From positions 1-32,188 of the forward strand of contig PKVZ01000141.1 of the NCBI GenBank assembly GCA_003131635.1: a stretch of 32,188 nt of DNA, given 5' to 3'. A program made the position numbers and the translations under genes. Source of the stretch: Acidobacteriaceae bacterium (GTDB taxonomy: Bacteria > Acidobacteriota > Terriglobia > Terriglobales > Acidobacteriaceae). This document shows, in pieces, positions 16,749 through 24,530 of this stretch. How positions within the stretch are numbered: position 1 is the first letter of the stretch; the number at the start of each line of letters is the position of its first letter. The notes beneath the pieces were generated by a model. It saw only the letters and a list, made by a program, of their open reading frames with translations, was not told the origin of the DNA and made no database searches.

Positions 16749-17633
16749 CTATGCGGCTCCGAAGGTACCACGGCGAACCGCGAAGCGCACCGCGGCGACC
16801 GCACTAACAATGAGAACAATCAGCACCAGCGCTCCCGCCCACGCCTGCCGGTGCCACTCGTCATAGGGGGAAATGGCGTAGTTGAATATCTGCAACGGCA
16901 ATGCGGCCGTGGGTTGGTCTACACGCAGATTCCAGAACTGATTTCCAAACGCGGTAAACAACAGCGGCGCGGTTTCTCCCGCCACGCGGGCAAAGGCCAG
17001 CATGATTCCCGTAATCACTCCCGAGGTTGCGGTGCGCAGTGTGATCGAGAGCGTGGTCCGCCAGCGCGGAATGCCCAACCCATAAGCCGCCTCCCGCAAT
17101 GCCCGCGGCACCAGCAGCAGCATTTCTTCCGTGGTGCGCGTAATCGTGGGAATCATCATGATGGCCAGCGCCACTCCGCCAGCCAGCGCGGAAAAATGTT
17201 TCTGATAAAGAACAACAATGGAGTACGCCACAATCCCAATAACAATCGAAGGCACGCCGTTCAGCACGTCGGCCGTAAAGCGAATCACATCACCCAGGCG
17301 GTTCCGGCCATACTCCGCCAGATAAATACCGGCTCCCACCCCCACCGGAACTCCCAGAACACTCGCCAGAGCCAGAATGAATCCGGAGCCCACAATCGCA
17401 TTCGCCATCCCTCCGCCCGCTTCACCCACAGGTTTGGGCGTTTGCGTCAAAAAAGCCCAGTTGATCGACCCGACTCCCCGGTAAACAAGATAGGCAAATA
17501 TCGCGAACAAAGGCACCAACACCAGGATGACCGTCAACACGGCCACGCCGGTCATCACATGGTCAGTGATCCGTCGCCGCAAAGCGATCACCGGCACAGG
17601 ATTCCGAGTGGAAGTCTTTTCGCTTTCAGGCAT
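16749..17633 (-). CDS. pstA: Phosphate ABC transporter permease PstA
   Basis: Inner-membrane permease of 294 residues with about six hydrophobic helices (for example HVMTGVAVLTVILVLVPLFA near residue 25 and GSGFILALASVLGVPVGVGA). The permease motif around LREAAYGLGIPRWRTTLSI is the EAA loop contacting PstB. The longer frame to 17726 is rejected because ATG 17633 (MPESEKTS) follows GAGGGCGA and overlaps the pstC stop by eight bases (ATGCCTGA), a typical coupled arrangement. Confidence 0.96.
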   Translation of the reverse strand: MPESEKTSTRNPVPVIALRRRITDHVMTGVAVLTVILVLVPLFAIFAYLVYRGVGSINWAFLTQTPKPVGEAGGGMANAIVGSGFILALASVLGVPVGVGAGIYLAEYGRNRLGDVIRFTADVLNGVPSIVIGIVAYSIVVLYQKHFSALAGGVALAIMMIPTITRTTEEMLLLVPRALREAAYGLGIPRWRTTLSITLRTATSGVITGIMLAFARVAGETAPLLFTAFGNQFWNLRVDQPTAALPLQIFNYAISPYDEWHRQAWAGALVLIVLIVSAVAAVRFAVRRGTFGAA

Positions 17634-18663
17634 TCGCCCTCGCAGGCTGCCCGCGCGTAACCGTCCACACCAGCAATCGCGCCAGCGCGTTAACCACAAT
17701 TGTGACCAGAAACAGGGCCAACCCAATCTCGATGAGAGCCGCCAGATTCAAGTCCCCGGTAGCTTCACTGAACTCATTGGCCAGCACGCTCGCCATGGTG
17801 TATCCCGGCGCAAACAGCGACTTCGCAATCTCCGGCCGGTTTCCAATCACCATGGTTACGGCCATCGTTTCTCCTAGAGCGCGTCCCAGTCCCAGGATGA
17901 TGCCGCCCATAATTCCCGCCCGCGCATTGCGCAGCACACTGATCCGGATCATCTCCCACCGTGTCGCGCCCAGCGCCAGTGCCGCCTCCCGCTGATGCTG
18001 TGGCACCACCATCAGCACTTCCCGCGTGATCGAAGAAATAATAGGGATAATCATGATCGCGAGAATAATTCCCGCCGCCAGCATACTGATCCCATAAGGC
18101 GGCCCCGTGAAAAACCCGGTCCAGCCTAACGTGCGCGACAGGAAAGGTTCGACATAGTTGCTCAGAATTGGCACCAGCACAAAAATCGCCCACAATCCGT
18201 AAACCACGCTTGGAATGGCCGCCAGCAATTCCACAAAAAACGAGAGCGGCCTGCGCAGCACCTTGGGACACATTTCAGTAGTGAATACTGCCACTCCAAC
18301 CGCCAGTGGTACCGCAATAATCAGAGCCAACAGCGATGAAACCAGGGTTCCGTAAATGAATGGCAGCGCGCCGAATTGTTCATTCACCGGATCCCAATCG
18401 CGTCCGGCAAAAAACTTAAATCCAAACGCGTGCCAGGAAGGCCCGGAACGCAACACCAGTTCATAGACGATCAGCGCCAGCGTTCCCAGCACCGCCAGAC
18501 CGCACGCCAGCATGCCGAATTGGAAGATTTTGTCGCCAGTTTCTCCACTTGCCCAGGAAGAATGCGCCGACCGCCTCCCCGTCGAAGGGATCTCGCTAAC
18601 TTTCTTCGTTTCAATGGGTTGCGAGGATGGCATATCAGGCCGAGGTGGGGCGGGCAAAGCCAT
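17626..18663 (-). CDS. pstC: Phosphate ABC transporter permease PstC
   Basis: First gene of the pst operon, 345 residues. A 45-residue cytoplasmic N-terminus rich in Pro and Ser precedes six or so transmembrane helices (FQFGMLACGLAVLGTLALIV; YGTLVSSLLALIIAVPLAVG; MLAAGIILAIMIIPIISS). The PstC phrases FFAGRDWDPVNEQFGALPFI, AAIPSVVYGLWA and the EAA loop REAALALGATRWEMIRISVL are intact. The ATG at 18663 follows GGAGGGG. pstS is not adjacent and lies about 8 kb away at 26447-27451. A TTAACA repeat lies 24-40 bases upstream. Confidence 0.97.
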   Translation of the reverse strand: MALPAPPRPDMPSSQPIETKKVSEIPSTGRRSAHSSWASGETGDKIFQFGMLACGLAVLGTLALIVYELVLRSGPSWHAFGFKFFAGRDWDPVNEQFGALPFIYGTLVSSLLALIIAVPLAVGVAVFTTEMCPKVLRRPLSFFVELLAAIPSVVYGLWAIFVLVPILSNYVEPFLSRTLGWTGFFTGPPYGISMLAAGIILAIMIIPIISSITREVLMVVPQHQREAALALGATRWEMIRISVLRNARAGIMGGIILGLGRALGETMAVTMVIGNRPEIAKSLFAPGYTMASVLANEFSEATGDLNLAALIEIGLALFLVTIVVNALARLLVWTVTRGQPARANA

Positions 18664-18682
18664 TCCCCTCCACCCTAGCAGA

Positions 18683-18703
18683 ATCCTGTTAACAGGATGT
18701 TAA
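18683..18703 (-). promoter_or_regulatory. Candidate Pho box upstream of pstC (also a 16-bp palindrome)
   Basis: Read on the minus strand, TTAACA occurs twice with five bases between (18698-18703 and 18687-18692), an 11-bp period. This matches the direct-repeat form of PhoP/PhoB boxes (TT-A-CA repeats in Bacillus, 11-bp repeats in E. coli). The same bases include the perfect palindrome ATCCTGTTAACAGGAT (18683-18698). It sits between divergent pstC and the CHAD gene and could serve either. An alternative is the operator of an unrelated dimeric repressor. Confidence 0.5.
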
Positions 18704-18779
18704 AATAACCCAGCTTTTCGGGATTGCCTTTTCGCAGATAAGCCTGTATTTTTCTTCTTCCAATTCGCTCTATCTCCAT

Positions 18780-19625
18780 ATGTCGATCGATCCAAAGCGC
18801 AGCCGCGAGGTTTTTCGGAAGCTTGAACGGGACCTGATCAAGCTCTCTTCGAAGCCTCCGGCGGAAAGTGTGCACCGCTTCCGCACCGGCACGCGCCGTC
18901 TTCAGATACTGCTCGGTGAACTTTCTTCCAAGCTCGACCGCAATGAGAAAAAGCTTCTCAAACTATTGAGCCGTATTCGCAAACGCGCTGGGAAAGTGCG
19001 CGATCTCGATGTTCAATCCGCGGCGCTGCGCAGCTTGAAAGTTCCCCGCGAGCCACGGCGCAAGACCCAACTGGTCAATCAATTGATCGAACTTCGCGGC
19101 CAGCAGGAAAAGAAACTCCGCAAGGCGGTCGATGAAACCACCGTCCGCGAAATTCGCAAGCGCCTGAAGCGCGCCGCCAGGCGCTTTAATCCGGAAGCCT
19201 GCCGCGATCCTTTGGCTGTCGCCCGGCGAATGCTGCAACGCCTTGACTCCGCCGCCGAACCGCTCACCGAAGCCGTGCTCCACCAATACCGCATCCTCAG
19301 CAAGCGCGCTCGCTACGCGGCCGAATTTGCAACTCCGTCCCAAGAAGCCGAGCAGTTCATTGCCGAACTCAAGCGCATACAGGACGCCTCCGGCGACTGG
19401 CATGACTGGCTCACCCTCACCCAAACCGCCAACCAGAATCTCGGCGACGTCCGCGAGTCGCCCCTCGTCGCCGAACTCCACAATGTCACCGGAGCAAAAT
19501 ATCGGCATGCCGTCGCCGTCCTCTCTCAGATGCGAAGCAAACGAGAGACTGACTCCCATCGCCCTGTCAGGCCTTCGGTTCCGGCGCCTGTGGAAACAAG
19601 CCGCAAGACGGCATCCGCAGCCTGA
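18780..19625 (+). CDS. CHAD-domain protein (polyphosphate-binding type)
   Basis: All-helical CHAD protein of 281 residues. The domain starts with a VHRFRTGTRRLQILL segment (His and Arg of the family's VHxxRVxxRRLR motif), continues with IRKRAGKVRDLDVQ and IRKRLKRAARRF, and a second HQYRILSKRARYAAEF motif, then DASGDWHDWLTL. CHAD domains are rich in conserved His/Lys/Arg, bind inorganic polyphosphate, and target proteins to polyP granules in bacteria. No CYTH domain is fused. Gene neighbours ppx and ppk1 strongly support a polyphosphate role. The ATG has no clear RBS. It is divergent from pstC across 116 bases containing the Pho-box candidate. Confidence 0.9.
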   Translation: MSIDPKRSREVFRKLERDLIKLSSKPPAESVHRFRTGTRRLQILLGELSSKLDRNEKKLLKLLSRIRKRAGKVRDLDVQSAALRSLKVPREPRRKTQLVNQLIELRGQQEKKLRKAVDETTVREIRKRLKRAARRFNPEACRDPLAVARRMLQRLDSAAEPLTEAVLHQYRILSKRARYAAEFATPSQEAEQFIAELKRIQDASGDWHDWLTLTQTANQNLGDVRESPLVAELHNVTGAKYRHAVAVLSQMRSKRETDSHRPVRPSVPAPVETSRKTASAA

Positions 19626-19683
19626 TCGCCTGGAGTTTCGTCGCTCTTATTTGCCGATCCTCACTTTGCCAGTCCTTCCTTCA

Positions 19684-19701
19684 GCGTGATTGTAATCACG
19701 C
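19684..19701. promoter_or_regulatory. 18-bp inverted repeat between CHAD and small-protein genes
   Basis: GCGTGATT (19684-19691) and AATCACGC (19694-19701) are perfect complements separated by GT. It lies 59 bases after the CHAD stop and 66 before the next start. With only a two-base gap and no T-tract it looks more like an operator for a dimeric regulator than a terminator. The target is unknown. Confidence 0.4.
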
Positions 19702-19766
19702 AAATCCGTACCGCCGGTCACGGCGTCCCACTGTCACTCCCGGCTACATTGATCATGGGGGTGAAC

Positions 19767-20009
19767 ATGCGGGACTCAATGACTTTCCGCTCCCTAACCA
19801 GTCAAGGCCAGTGCCAGCTATGTTCGGCCAACCCAGCGGTACTGGAATTTGAAATTCTCACTGACCAGGAACATTCACGACAGCAAGGGTCGTGTTGTGA
19901 GAGATGCGCCAGCAACGTTCTGCAAGCCCTCGCCGGCGTTAATCCACAATATTCTAAAGAAAAGACCGCAAAAGAAATTACCCGTCGAAGTCAACCGCCA
20001 ACCGAATAA
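19767..20009 (+). CDS. Small hypothetical protein with two CxxC pairs
   Basis: I do not recognise this protein. The frame opens at 19686, but ATG 19767 follows GGGGGTG with a suitable spacing and gives 80 residues; ATG 19755 is an alternative. The sequence has CQLC at residues about 16-19 and CCERC at about 41-45, a spacing suggesting a four-cysteine zinc ribbon, then a helical stretch (ASNVLQALAG) and a polar basic tail. It has no signal peptide. It lies between the CHAD and exopolyphosphatase genes on the same strand, 111 bases before ppx, so a link to polyphosphate is possible but unproven. It might be a nucleic-acid-binding or regulatory subunit. Confidence 0.6.
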   Translation: MRDSMTFRSLTSQGQCQLCSANPAVLEFEILTDQEHSRQQGSCCERCASNVLQALAGVNPQYSKEKTAKEITRRSQPPTE

Positions 20010-20120
20010 GGTTCTTTCCGTGTACTCTGGCTTCCCCTTGGTCAAAGATTTTAAGTTTTTCTCGCCTTCATCTCCTGATGACTGACCGCCGTTCGGCATG
20101 TAAACTGTTTTCCTTGCCTC

Positions 20121-21650
20121 ATGCCGACCTTTGCCGCGGTTGATATCGGTTCCAACTCCGTTCGCCTGAAGATCGCGCGCCTCACGCGGGGTCATCTTCG
20201 CCAGGTTCACGAGGACCGCGAAGTCACTCGTCTCGGAGAAGGCGTCTTCCGCTCCGGCTTTCTCACCCCGGAGTCGATGGCCGAAACCGTCAAGGTCCTG
20301 CGCCGCTTTCACCGCGCCACACAACAGGTCGTCACCGACCCCGTCCGAGTCGTCGCCACCAGCGCCCTCCGCGATGCCCGCAATTCCCAGGCCTTTCTGG
20401 AGTGGGTGCGCTCCGCTACCGGCTGGACGGTCGAAATTATCTCCGGCTTGGAAGAAGCCCGCCTGATTCACCTGGGCCTCGTCTCTAACCTTCGCGCCGA
20501 CAGTTCTCCTACCTTAATGATGGATCTCGGAGGCGGAAGTTGTGAACTCACCGTCTCCGCCCGCGGTCAAATCCGTGAGACCGTAAGTCTTCCTCTAGGC
20601 GCCGTCCGTCTCACCGACGAATTCCTCCGCCACGATCCACCGCGCAAGGGCGAACTCAAACGGCTGCAGGGATTCATCGCCCGCGAAGTCAACCGCATCG
20701 CTTCGCGCGTCATCGCAGCAAAAGTGAAAAATGTAATCGCCACCTCCGGAACTGCCGACGCGTTGGCCGCCGCCGCCAGCAACCTGCGCAAAAACGGCAG
20801 CCGCCAGCGCCTGGTCGTCTCCCGCGCGGAGATCACGCGACTCGCCAAGCGCCTGGCTCGCCTGCCCGTGGACGAGCGCAGGAAGATCGAAGGCATCGGT
20901 CTGCGGCGCGCCGAAATCGTCGTCGCCGGCGCCATGGTCTATCACGAACTGCTCGACCGCCTTCATCTGAAAGGCTTCCGCTATTCTCCGCTGGGCTTGC
21001 GCGACGGCCTTTTGGCGCAGATGGCTGCCGAGCGTGACCGCAGCACGCGCTCCGGACGGCAAATCGAATCGGAACGCTGGGACTCCATCACCAAAGCCGT
21101 GGCCCACTATCGCGTGGATATGAAGCATGCCCTCGACGTGCGCGAGTCCGCCATGTTCTTGTTCTCGGCGCTCCGCTCAGTGCATGGCCTGGCGCCGGAA
21201 TTCCGCGAGTGGCTCTCCGCCGCCGCGATGCTTTACGAGGTGGGAGACTACGTCAACCGCAACGGCCATCACCGCCATACCTATTACATCATTTCGAACT
21301 CGGAGATCCTCGGCTACACCCCGCAGCAGCGCCGTTTAATCGCAGCCATCGCCCGCTATTTAGGAAAGTCGCGCCCCGCCCTGGACGAAGCTGCGATCAA
21401 AGCCCTCGATCCCGCCGATCGCCTCGGAGTGCAGAAAGCGATCATGCTTCTTCGACTCGCCCGGGCTTTAAATCTTGGCCGCAGCCGCGCCGTCCAAAGA
21501 GTTCGGGTAAGCCACCGCGCCGCGCAGGTACACCTCGCGCTGGTGCCTCGCCGCCGTATGGGAGTGGATTTAGAACTCTGGGCGATCGAGAAAGACGCCC
21601 CTTATTTTCGCGAAGTGTTCGGCCGCGAACTCTCCACTGCCGCCGTGTAG
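20121..21650 (+). CDS. ppx: Exopolyphosphatase / GppA-family phosphatase
   Basis: Protein of 509 residues of the Ppx/GppA family, releasing terminal phosphate from polyphosphate or from pppGpp. The actin-like ATPase-fold N-terminal part shows AAVDIGSNSVRLKIARL (phosphate 1 loop), ATSALRDARNSQ, the catalytic-Glu region VEIISGLEEARLIHLGL and DLGGGSCELTV (phosphate 2). The C-terminal helical domain resembles the HD-like region (WLSAAAMLYEVGDYVNRNGHHRHTYYII). Its HD dyad is replaced by Tyr372-Glu373, so hydrolysis there is unlikely. Ppx and GppA cannot be told apart by eye; adjacency to CHAD and ppk1 favours polyphosphatase. The last 49 bases overlap the convergent sixA. Confidence 0.92.
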   Translation: MPTFAAVDIGSNSVRLKIARLTRGHLRQVHEDREVTRLGEGVFRSGFLTPESMAETVKVLRRFHRATQQVVTDPVRVVATSALRDARNSQAFLEWVRSATGWTVEIISGLEEARLIHLGLVSNLRADSSPTLMMDLGGGSCELTVSARGQIRETVSLPLGAVRLTDEFLRHDPPRKGELKRLQGFIAREVNRIASRVIAAKVKNVIATSGTADALAAAASNLRKNGSRQRLVVSRAEITRLAKRLARLPVDERRKIEGIGLRRAEIVVAGAMVYHELLDRLHLKGFRYSPLGLRDGLLAQMAAERDRSTRSGRQIESERWDSITKAVAHYRVDMKHALDVRESAMFLFSALRSVHGLAPEFREWLSAAAMLYEVGDYVNRNGHHRHTYYIISNSEILGYTPQQRRLIAAIARYLGKSRPALDEAAIKALDPADRLGVQKAIMLLRLARALNLGRSRAVQRVRVSHRAAQVHLALVPRRRMGVDLELWAIEKDAPYFREVFGRELSTAAV

Positions 21651-22132
21651 AGCGTGCGCAGCGCCTTCGGCGTCAAACACCATTGCAGTGTCCCTGAACT
21701 GCGGCGCATGTCCACCCGCGCCACCGCACCCTTCTTCAGTTCGATCGAAGCTTCGCATCCCGACTCGCTGATCACCGTTCCCAGAAACTGGCTGAGATTG
21801 GGATTATGTCCCACCACCATGATGGATTCCTGCTGCGCATACTTTTCCAGCAGCTTGCGGAAATCGGCAAAACTCGCCCCCGGACGCAGTCCGGCATCGA
21901 TCTGCAGCTTGCCTTCATAACTCATTTCGTTACCCACCAGCGAGGCCGTCTGCGTGCAGCGTTTCAGCGGGCTGGAAATAATCACATCCACCTGCGCCTC
22001 GATCGCAGCCAGGGCCCGCCCCACATACCCGCACTGCTCAATGCCTTCCTTATCGAGTGCGCGCTTCTCGTCCTTCTTCGGATTTACCAGGGGCTCGCCG
22101 GCGCTGGCATGACGCAGAAAATAAATAATCAT
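21602..22132 (-). CDS. sixA: Phosphohistidine phosphatase SixA
   Basis: Histidine phosphatase superfamily protein of 176 residues. The RHG-type motif reads FLRHASAGE with the nucleophile His8; SSPLKRCTQTA carries the second Arg, and VVGHNPNLSQF the second catalytic His. SixA removes phosphate from phosphohistidine, in E. coli on phosphotransferase proteins. It starts six bases after the ppk1 stop, so the two are co-transcribed and translation is coupled. Because Ppk1 works through a phosphohistidine intermediate, SixA acting on it is an attractive but untested idea. Its 3' end overlaps ppx by 49 bases on the opposite strand. Confidence 0.93.
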   Translation of the reverse strand: MIIYFLRHASAGEPLVNPKKDEKRALDKEGIEQCGYVGRALAAIEAQVDVIISSPLKRCTQTASLVGNEMSYEGKLQIDAGLRPGASFADFRKLLEKYAQQESIMVVGHNPNLSQFLGTVISESGCEASIELKKGAVARVDMRRSSGTLQWCLTPKALRTLYTAAVESSRPNTSRK

Positions 22133-22138
22133 TGCGAA

Positions 22139-24292
22139 TTATCTTTCCCTTCCCACCGGAACCCTGCGCTTCCTCGCCGGAGCCGGCACCGGGGGCGCAT
22201 TCGACTGCTTTCCCTCCGCCACACTGATCAGATAATCCTGCGCGCTGAAAGCCGCCGCGCCCGTCGGCGCCTTACGATTCCGTTTGCCGTGCATCGGCTG
22301 CCACGCCCGGATGTACGTCGCGTCCCGCAACAAAATGCGCGCCTTCCGATTATCCGCCAATAAAGAATCGAGAATTTCGTGACGCACCCGCTCGCGCATG
22401 AATTCATCGCGCAACGGCACCAGAACTTCCACTCGCTCGTAAAGGTTGCGCGGCATCCAGTCGGCGCTGCCAATGTAAATTTCTTCCTCGCCCGCATTGC
22501 CAAAGTAATAAATCCGGCTGTGCTCCAAGAACCGTCCCACAATACTCCGCACTTTGATTCGGTCGCTCAGCCCGCGCACCCCCGGCCGCAAAGCGCAGAT
22601 GCCGCGCACAATCAAATCCGTTTCCACTCCCGCCTGCGAAGCCCGGTACAGCGCGTGGATCACGTTCTTATCGAGCAGCGCATTCATTTTGGCGATGATC
22701 CGTCCCGGCCGCCCCTGCCGCGCGTGCTCCGCCTCGCGATCAATCAGCGCAATCGTCTTCTCCGCCAGATCGAGCGGCGCCACCAGCAGCGGCTCATAGC
22801 TGGGATTCTCCGCGTACGCCGTCAGAAAACTGAAAACGTCATGCACCGCCCGCGTAATTTCCGGATTCGCCGTGAACAAACTCAAGTCCGTATAGATCCG
22901 CGCCGTGGTGGCGTTGTAATTTCCCGTCCCGATATGCGCGTAGCTGCGCACCCCATCCGGATCGCGCCGCACCAGCAGCGACAATTTGCAGTGCGTCTTC
23001 AACCCCACCAACCCATGAAACACCTGCACTCCCGCATCTTCCAGATCGCGCGCCCAGCGGATGTTATGCGCTTCGTCGAATCGCGCCTTCAACTCCACGA
23101 CCGCGGTCACTTCCTTCCGCGGTGCCGCGTCGATCAGCGAAGGCACGATCAGCGAGTGCTCGTTGGTGCGGTAAAGCGTTTGCTTGATCGAGAGCACGTG
23201 CTCATCTTCCGCCGCCGATTCAATAAACGAAACCACCGCGTCATAAGAGTCGTAGGGATGGTGCAACAGAATATCGTGACGCCGCAGATCCTCGAACAAA
23301 TTCCGAGATTTCGCCGTCAGCCGCAGCTCCCGCGGAGCGAAGGGACGATATTTCAAATCCGGCCGCGGCGTCTGCTCGTATACATTAAACAGCCGCGACA
23401 AATTCACCGGACCATTCACCGGAAATACCTGCCACGAATCAAGCTCAAAAACGCTTCGCAGGCGCTCGATCATTTCCGGATCGGCATCGGCTTCGATTTC
23501 CATGCGCACCGCGTCGCCCTTGCGCCGGTTGTGCAGCTCCGTGCGCACCGATTCCAGCAGATTCCGCGCCTCTTCTTCCTGCAGATACAGATTGCTGTTT
23601 CGCGTCACACGGAAGGGCGCCGCTGCCACAATGTCGTACCCGTGATACATGTTCTGCGCATGATGCGCCACCAGGTCCGCGAGAAAAATAAAATCCGTCG
23701 TGTTCTCCGATGGCAGCCTCACCAGGCGTGGCAAACTGCGCGGCACCGAGACCACTCCCGTATAAGTCAGCGCCGAGCGCCGCCGCCGTCGCAACAGCAA
23801 TCCCAGACACAGGGCTTTATTGATTACCCGGGGAAAAGGATGCGCGGGATCGACCGTAACCGGCGTTAGCAGCGGGTCCAGTTCCTTTTCGCAATACTCA
23901 TCCACAAACCGCCGCGACTCGGCGTCCAATTCGTGCATGCCGAGCACCCGAATCCCATGCTCCGCCAGCGCCGGACGCAGCGCATTCCAGCAGTTATATT
24001 GCTCATCCACGAACTTGTGCGTAAGCCGCGCCAGAACCTCGCGCTTGTCAGTGAGGGTGAGACCGTCAGGGCCAGCTTCGTTGTAGCCATCCTCGATCTG
24101 TTGCACCATGGCCGCAATGCGAATCTCGAAAAATTCGTCCAGATTACTCGCCGAAATCGCCAGGAACTTCAGCCGTTCCAGCAGCGGATTGCCCGCATCC
24201 TCGGCTTCCTCGAGCACACGCCCGTTAAACGCCAGCCACGAGGTATCGCGGTTCAGATAGTACTCAGGATTTTCCAGCGAAATGCGAGCCAT
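22139..24292 (-). CDS. ppk1: Polyphosphate kinase 1
   Basis: Makes polyphosphate from ATP, reversibly, at the membrane or granule. The 717-residue length is typical. The N-terminal domain shows YLNRDTSWLAFNGRVLEEA and FLAISASNLDEFFEIR; the head domain HPFPRVINKALC; the first catalytic domain VSFIESAAEDEHVLSIKQTLYR and YAHIGTGNYN with His453 (the autophosphorylated His of the family); the second domain GICALRPGVRGLSDRI and FLEHSRIYYF with His591, then YIGSADWMPRNLYERVE. The C-terminal 35 residues are Pro/Arg/Lys-rich. The ATG has no Shine-Dalgarno. It is the first gene of a ppk1-sixA pair. Confidence 0.97.
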   Translation of the reverse strand: MARISLENPEYYLNRDTSWLAFNGRVLEEAEDAGNPLLERLKFLAISASNLDEFFEIRIAAMVQQIEDGYNEAGPDGLTLTDKREVLARLTHKFVDEQYNCWNALRPALAEHGIRVLGMHELDAESRRFVDEYCEKELDPLLTPVTVDPAHPFPRVINKALCLGLLLRRRRRSALTYTGVVSVPRSLPRLVRLPSENTTDFIFLADLVAHHAQNMYHGYDIVAAAPFRVTRNSNLYLQEEEARNLLESVRTELHNRRKGDAVRMEIEADADPEMIERLRSVFELDSWQVFPVNGPVNLSRLFNVYEQTPRPDLKYRPFAPRELRLTAKSRNLFEDLRRHDILLHHPYDSYDAVVSFIESAAEDEHVLSIKQTLYRTNEHSLIVPSLIDAAPRKEVTAVVELKARFDEAHNIRWARDLEDAGVQVFHGLVGLKTHCKLSLLVRRDPDGVRSYAHIGTGNYNATTARIYTDLSLFTANPEITRAVHDVFSFLTAYAENPSYEPLLVAPLDLAEKTIALIDREAEHARQGRPGRIIAKMNALLDKNVIHALYRASQAGVETDLIVRGICALRPGVRGLSDRIKVRSIVGRFLEHSRIYYFGNAGEEEIYIGSADWMPRNLYERVEVLVPLRDEFMRERVRHEILDSLLADNRKARILLRDATYIRAWQPMHGKRNRKAPTGAAAFSAQDYLISVAEGKQSNAPPVPAPARKRRVPVGRER

Positions 24293-24299
24293 GGGACGA

Positions 24300-24329
24300 G
24301 TATTAGGATTTCTGCGATTTTTCTTTTAA
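24300..24329 (-). promoter_or_regulatory. Possible ppk1 promoter
   Basis: On the minus strand TTAAAA (24324-24329) and TAATAC (24300-24305) are 18 bases apart, and TAATAC ends seven bases before the ATG of ppk1. The gene lacks an RBS, so a leaderless message is plausible. Both hexamers are imperfect. Confidence 0.3.
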
Positions 24330-24468
24330 CTGGGTTCTGCAGCCGATTCAAGCCGGGCCATTGACACTAGTCAGTATAAAACATCCCGTCCACAGGCGCA
24401 GTATGGTGAATCAAGGCAAGCAAGAGGAATCTCGACTTTCCCCCGGGAAAGAACTTGATGGCAAGAAA

Positions 24469-24513
24469 TTCCGGCGCATCGCGCGGCAGAGTTCGCCGAC
24501 CGATGCGCCGGAA
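24469..24513 (-). terminator. Intrinsic-type terminator after the porin gene
   Basis: A perfect 13-bp inverted repeat: TTCCGGCGCATCG at 24469-24481 and CGATGCGCCGGAA at 24501-24513, with a 19-base loop that can itself pair (CGGC/GCCG). On the minus strand it starts 17 bases after the porin stop and is followed by TTTCTTG. It would close the pstS-porin transcript. The rest of the 238-base gap 24293-24530 holds the ppk1 promoter region and no convincing gene. Confidence 0.6.
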
Positions 24514-24530
24514 AAGCTAACGGTTAAAAT

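Noticed and set aside
16320-17660. 446-residue plus-strand frame antisense to pstB and pstA
   Set aside because: Low-complexity Arg/His/Gln-rich translation with no domain; the minus strand carries complete Pst proteins.
22379-23869. 496-residue plus-strand frame antisense to ppk1
   Set aside because: Composition is that of antisense coding DNA, and ppk1 is unmistakable on the minus strand.
24361-24380. TTGACA followed by TATAAA as a promoter
   Set aside because: The hexamers are only about eight bases apart, too close for sigma70, and no gene follows on that strand.
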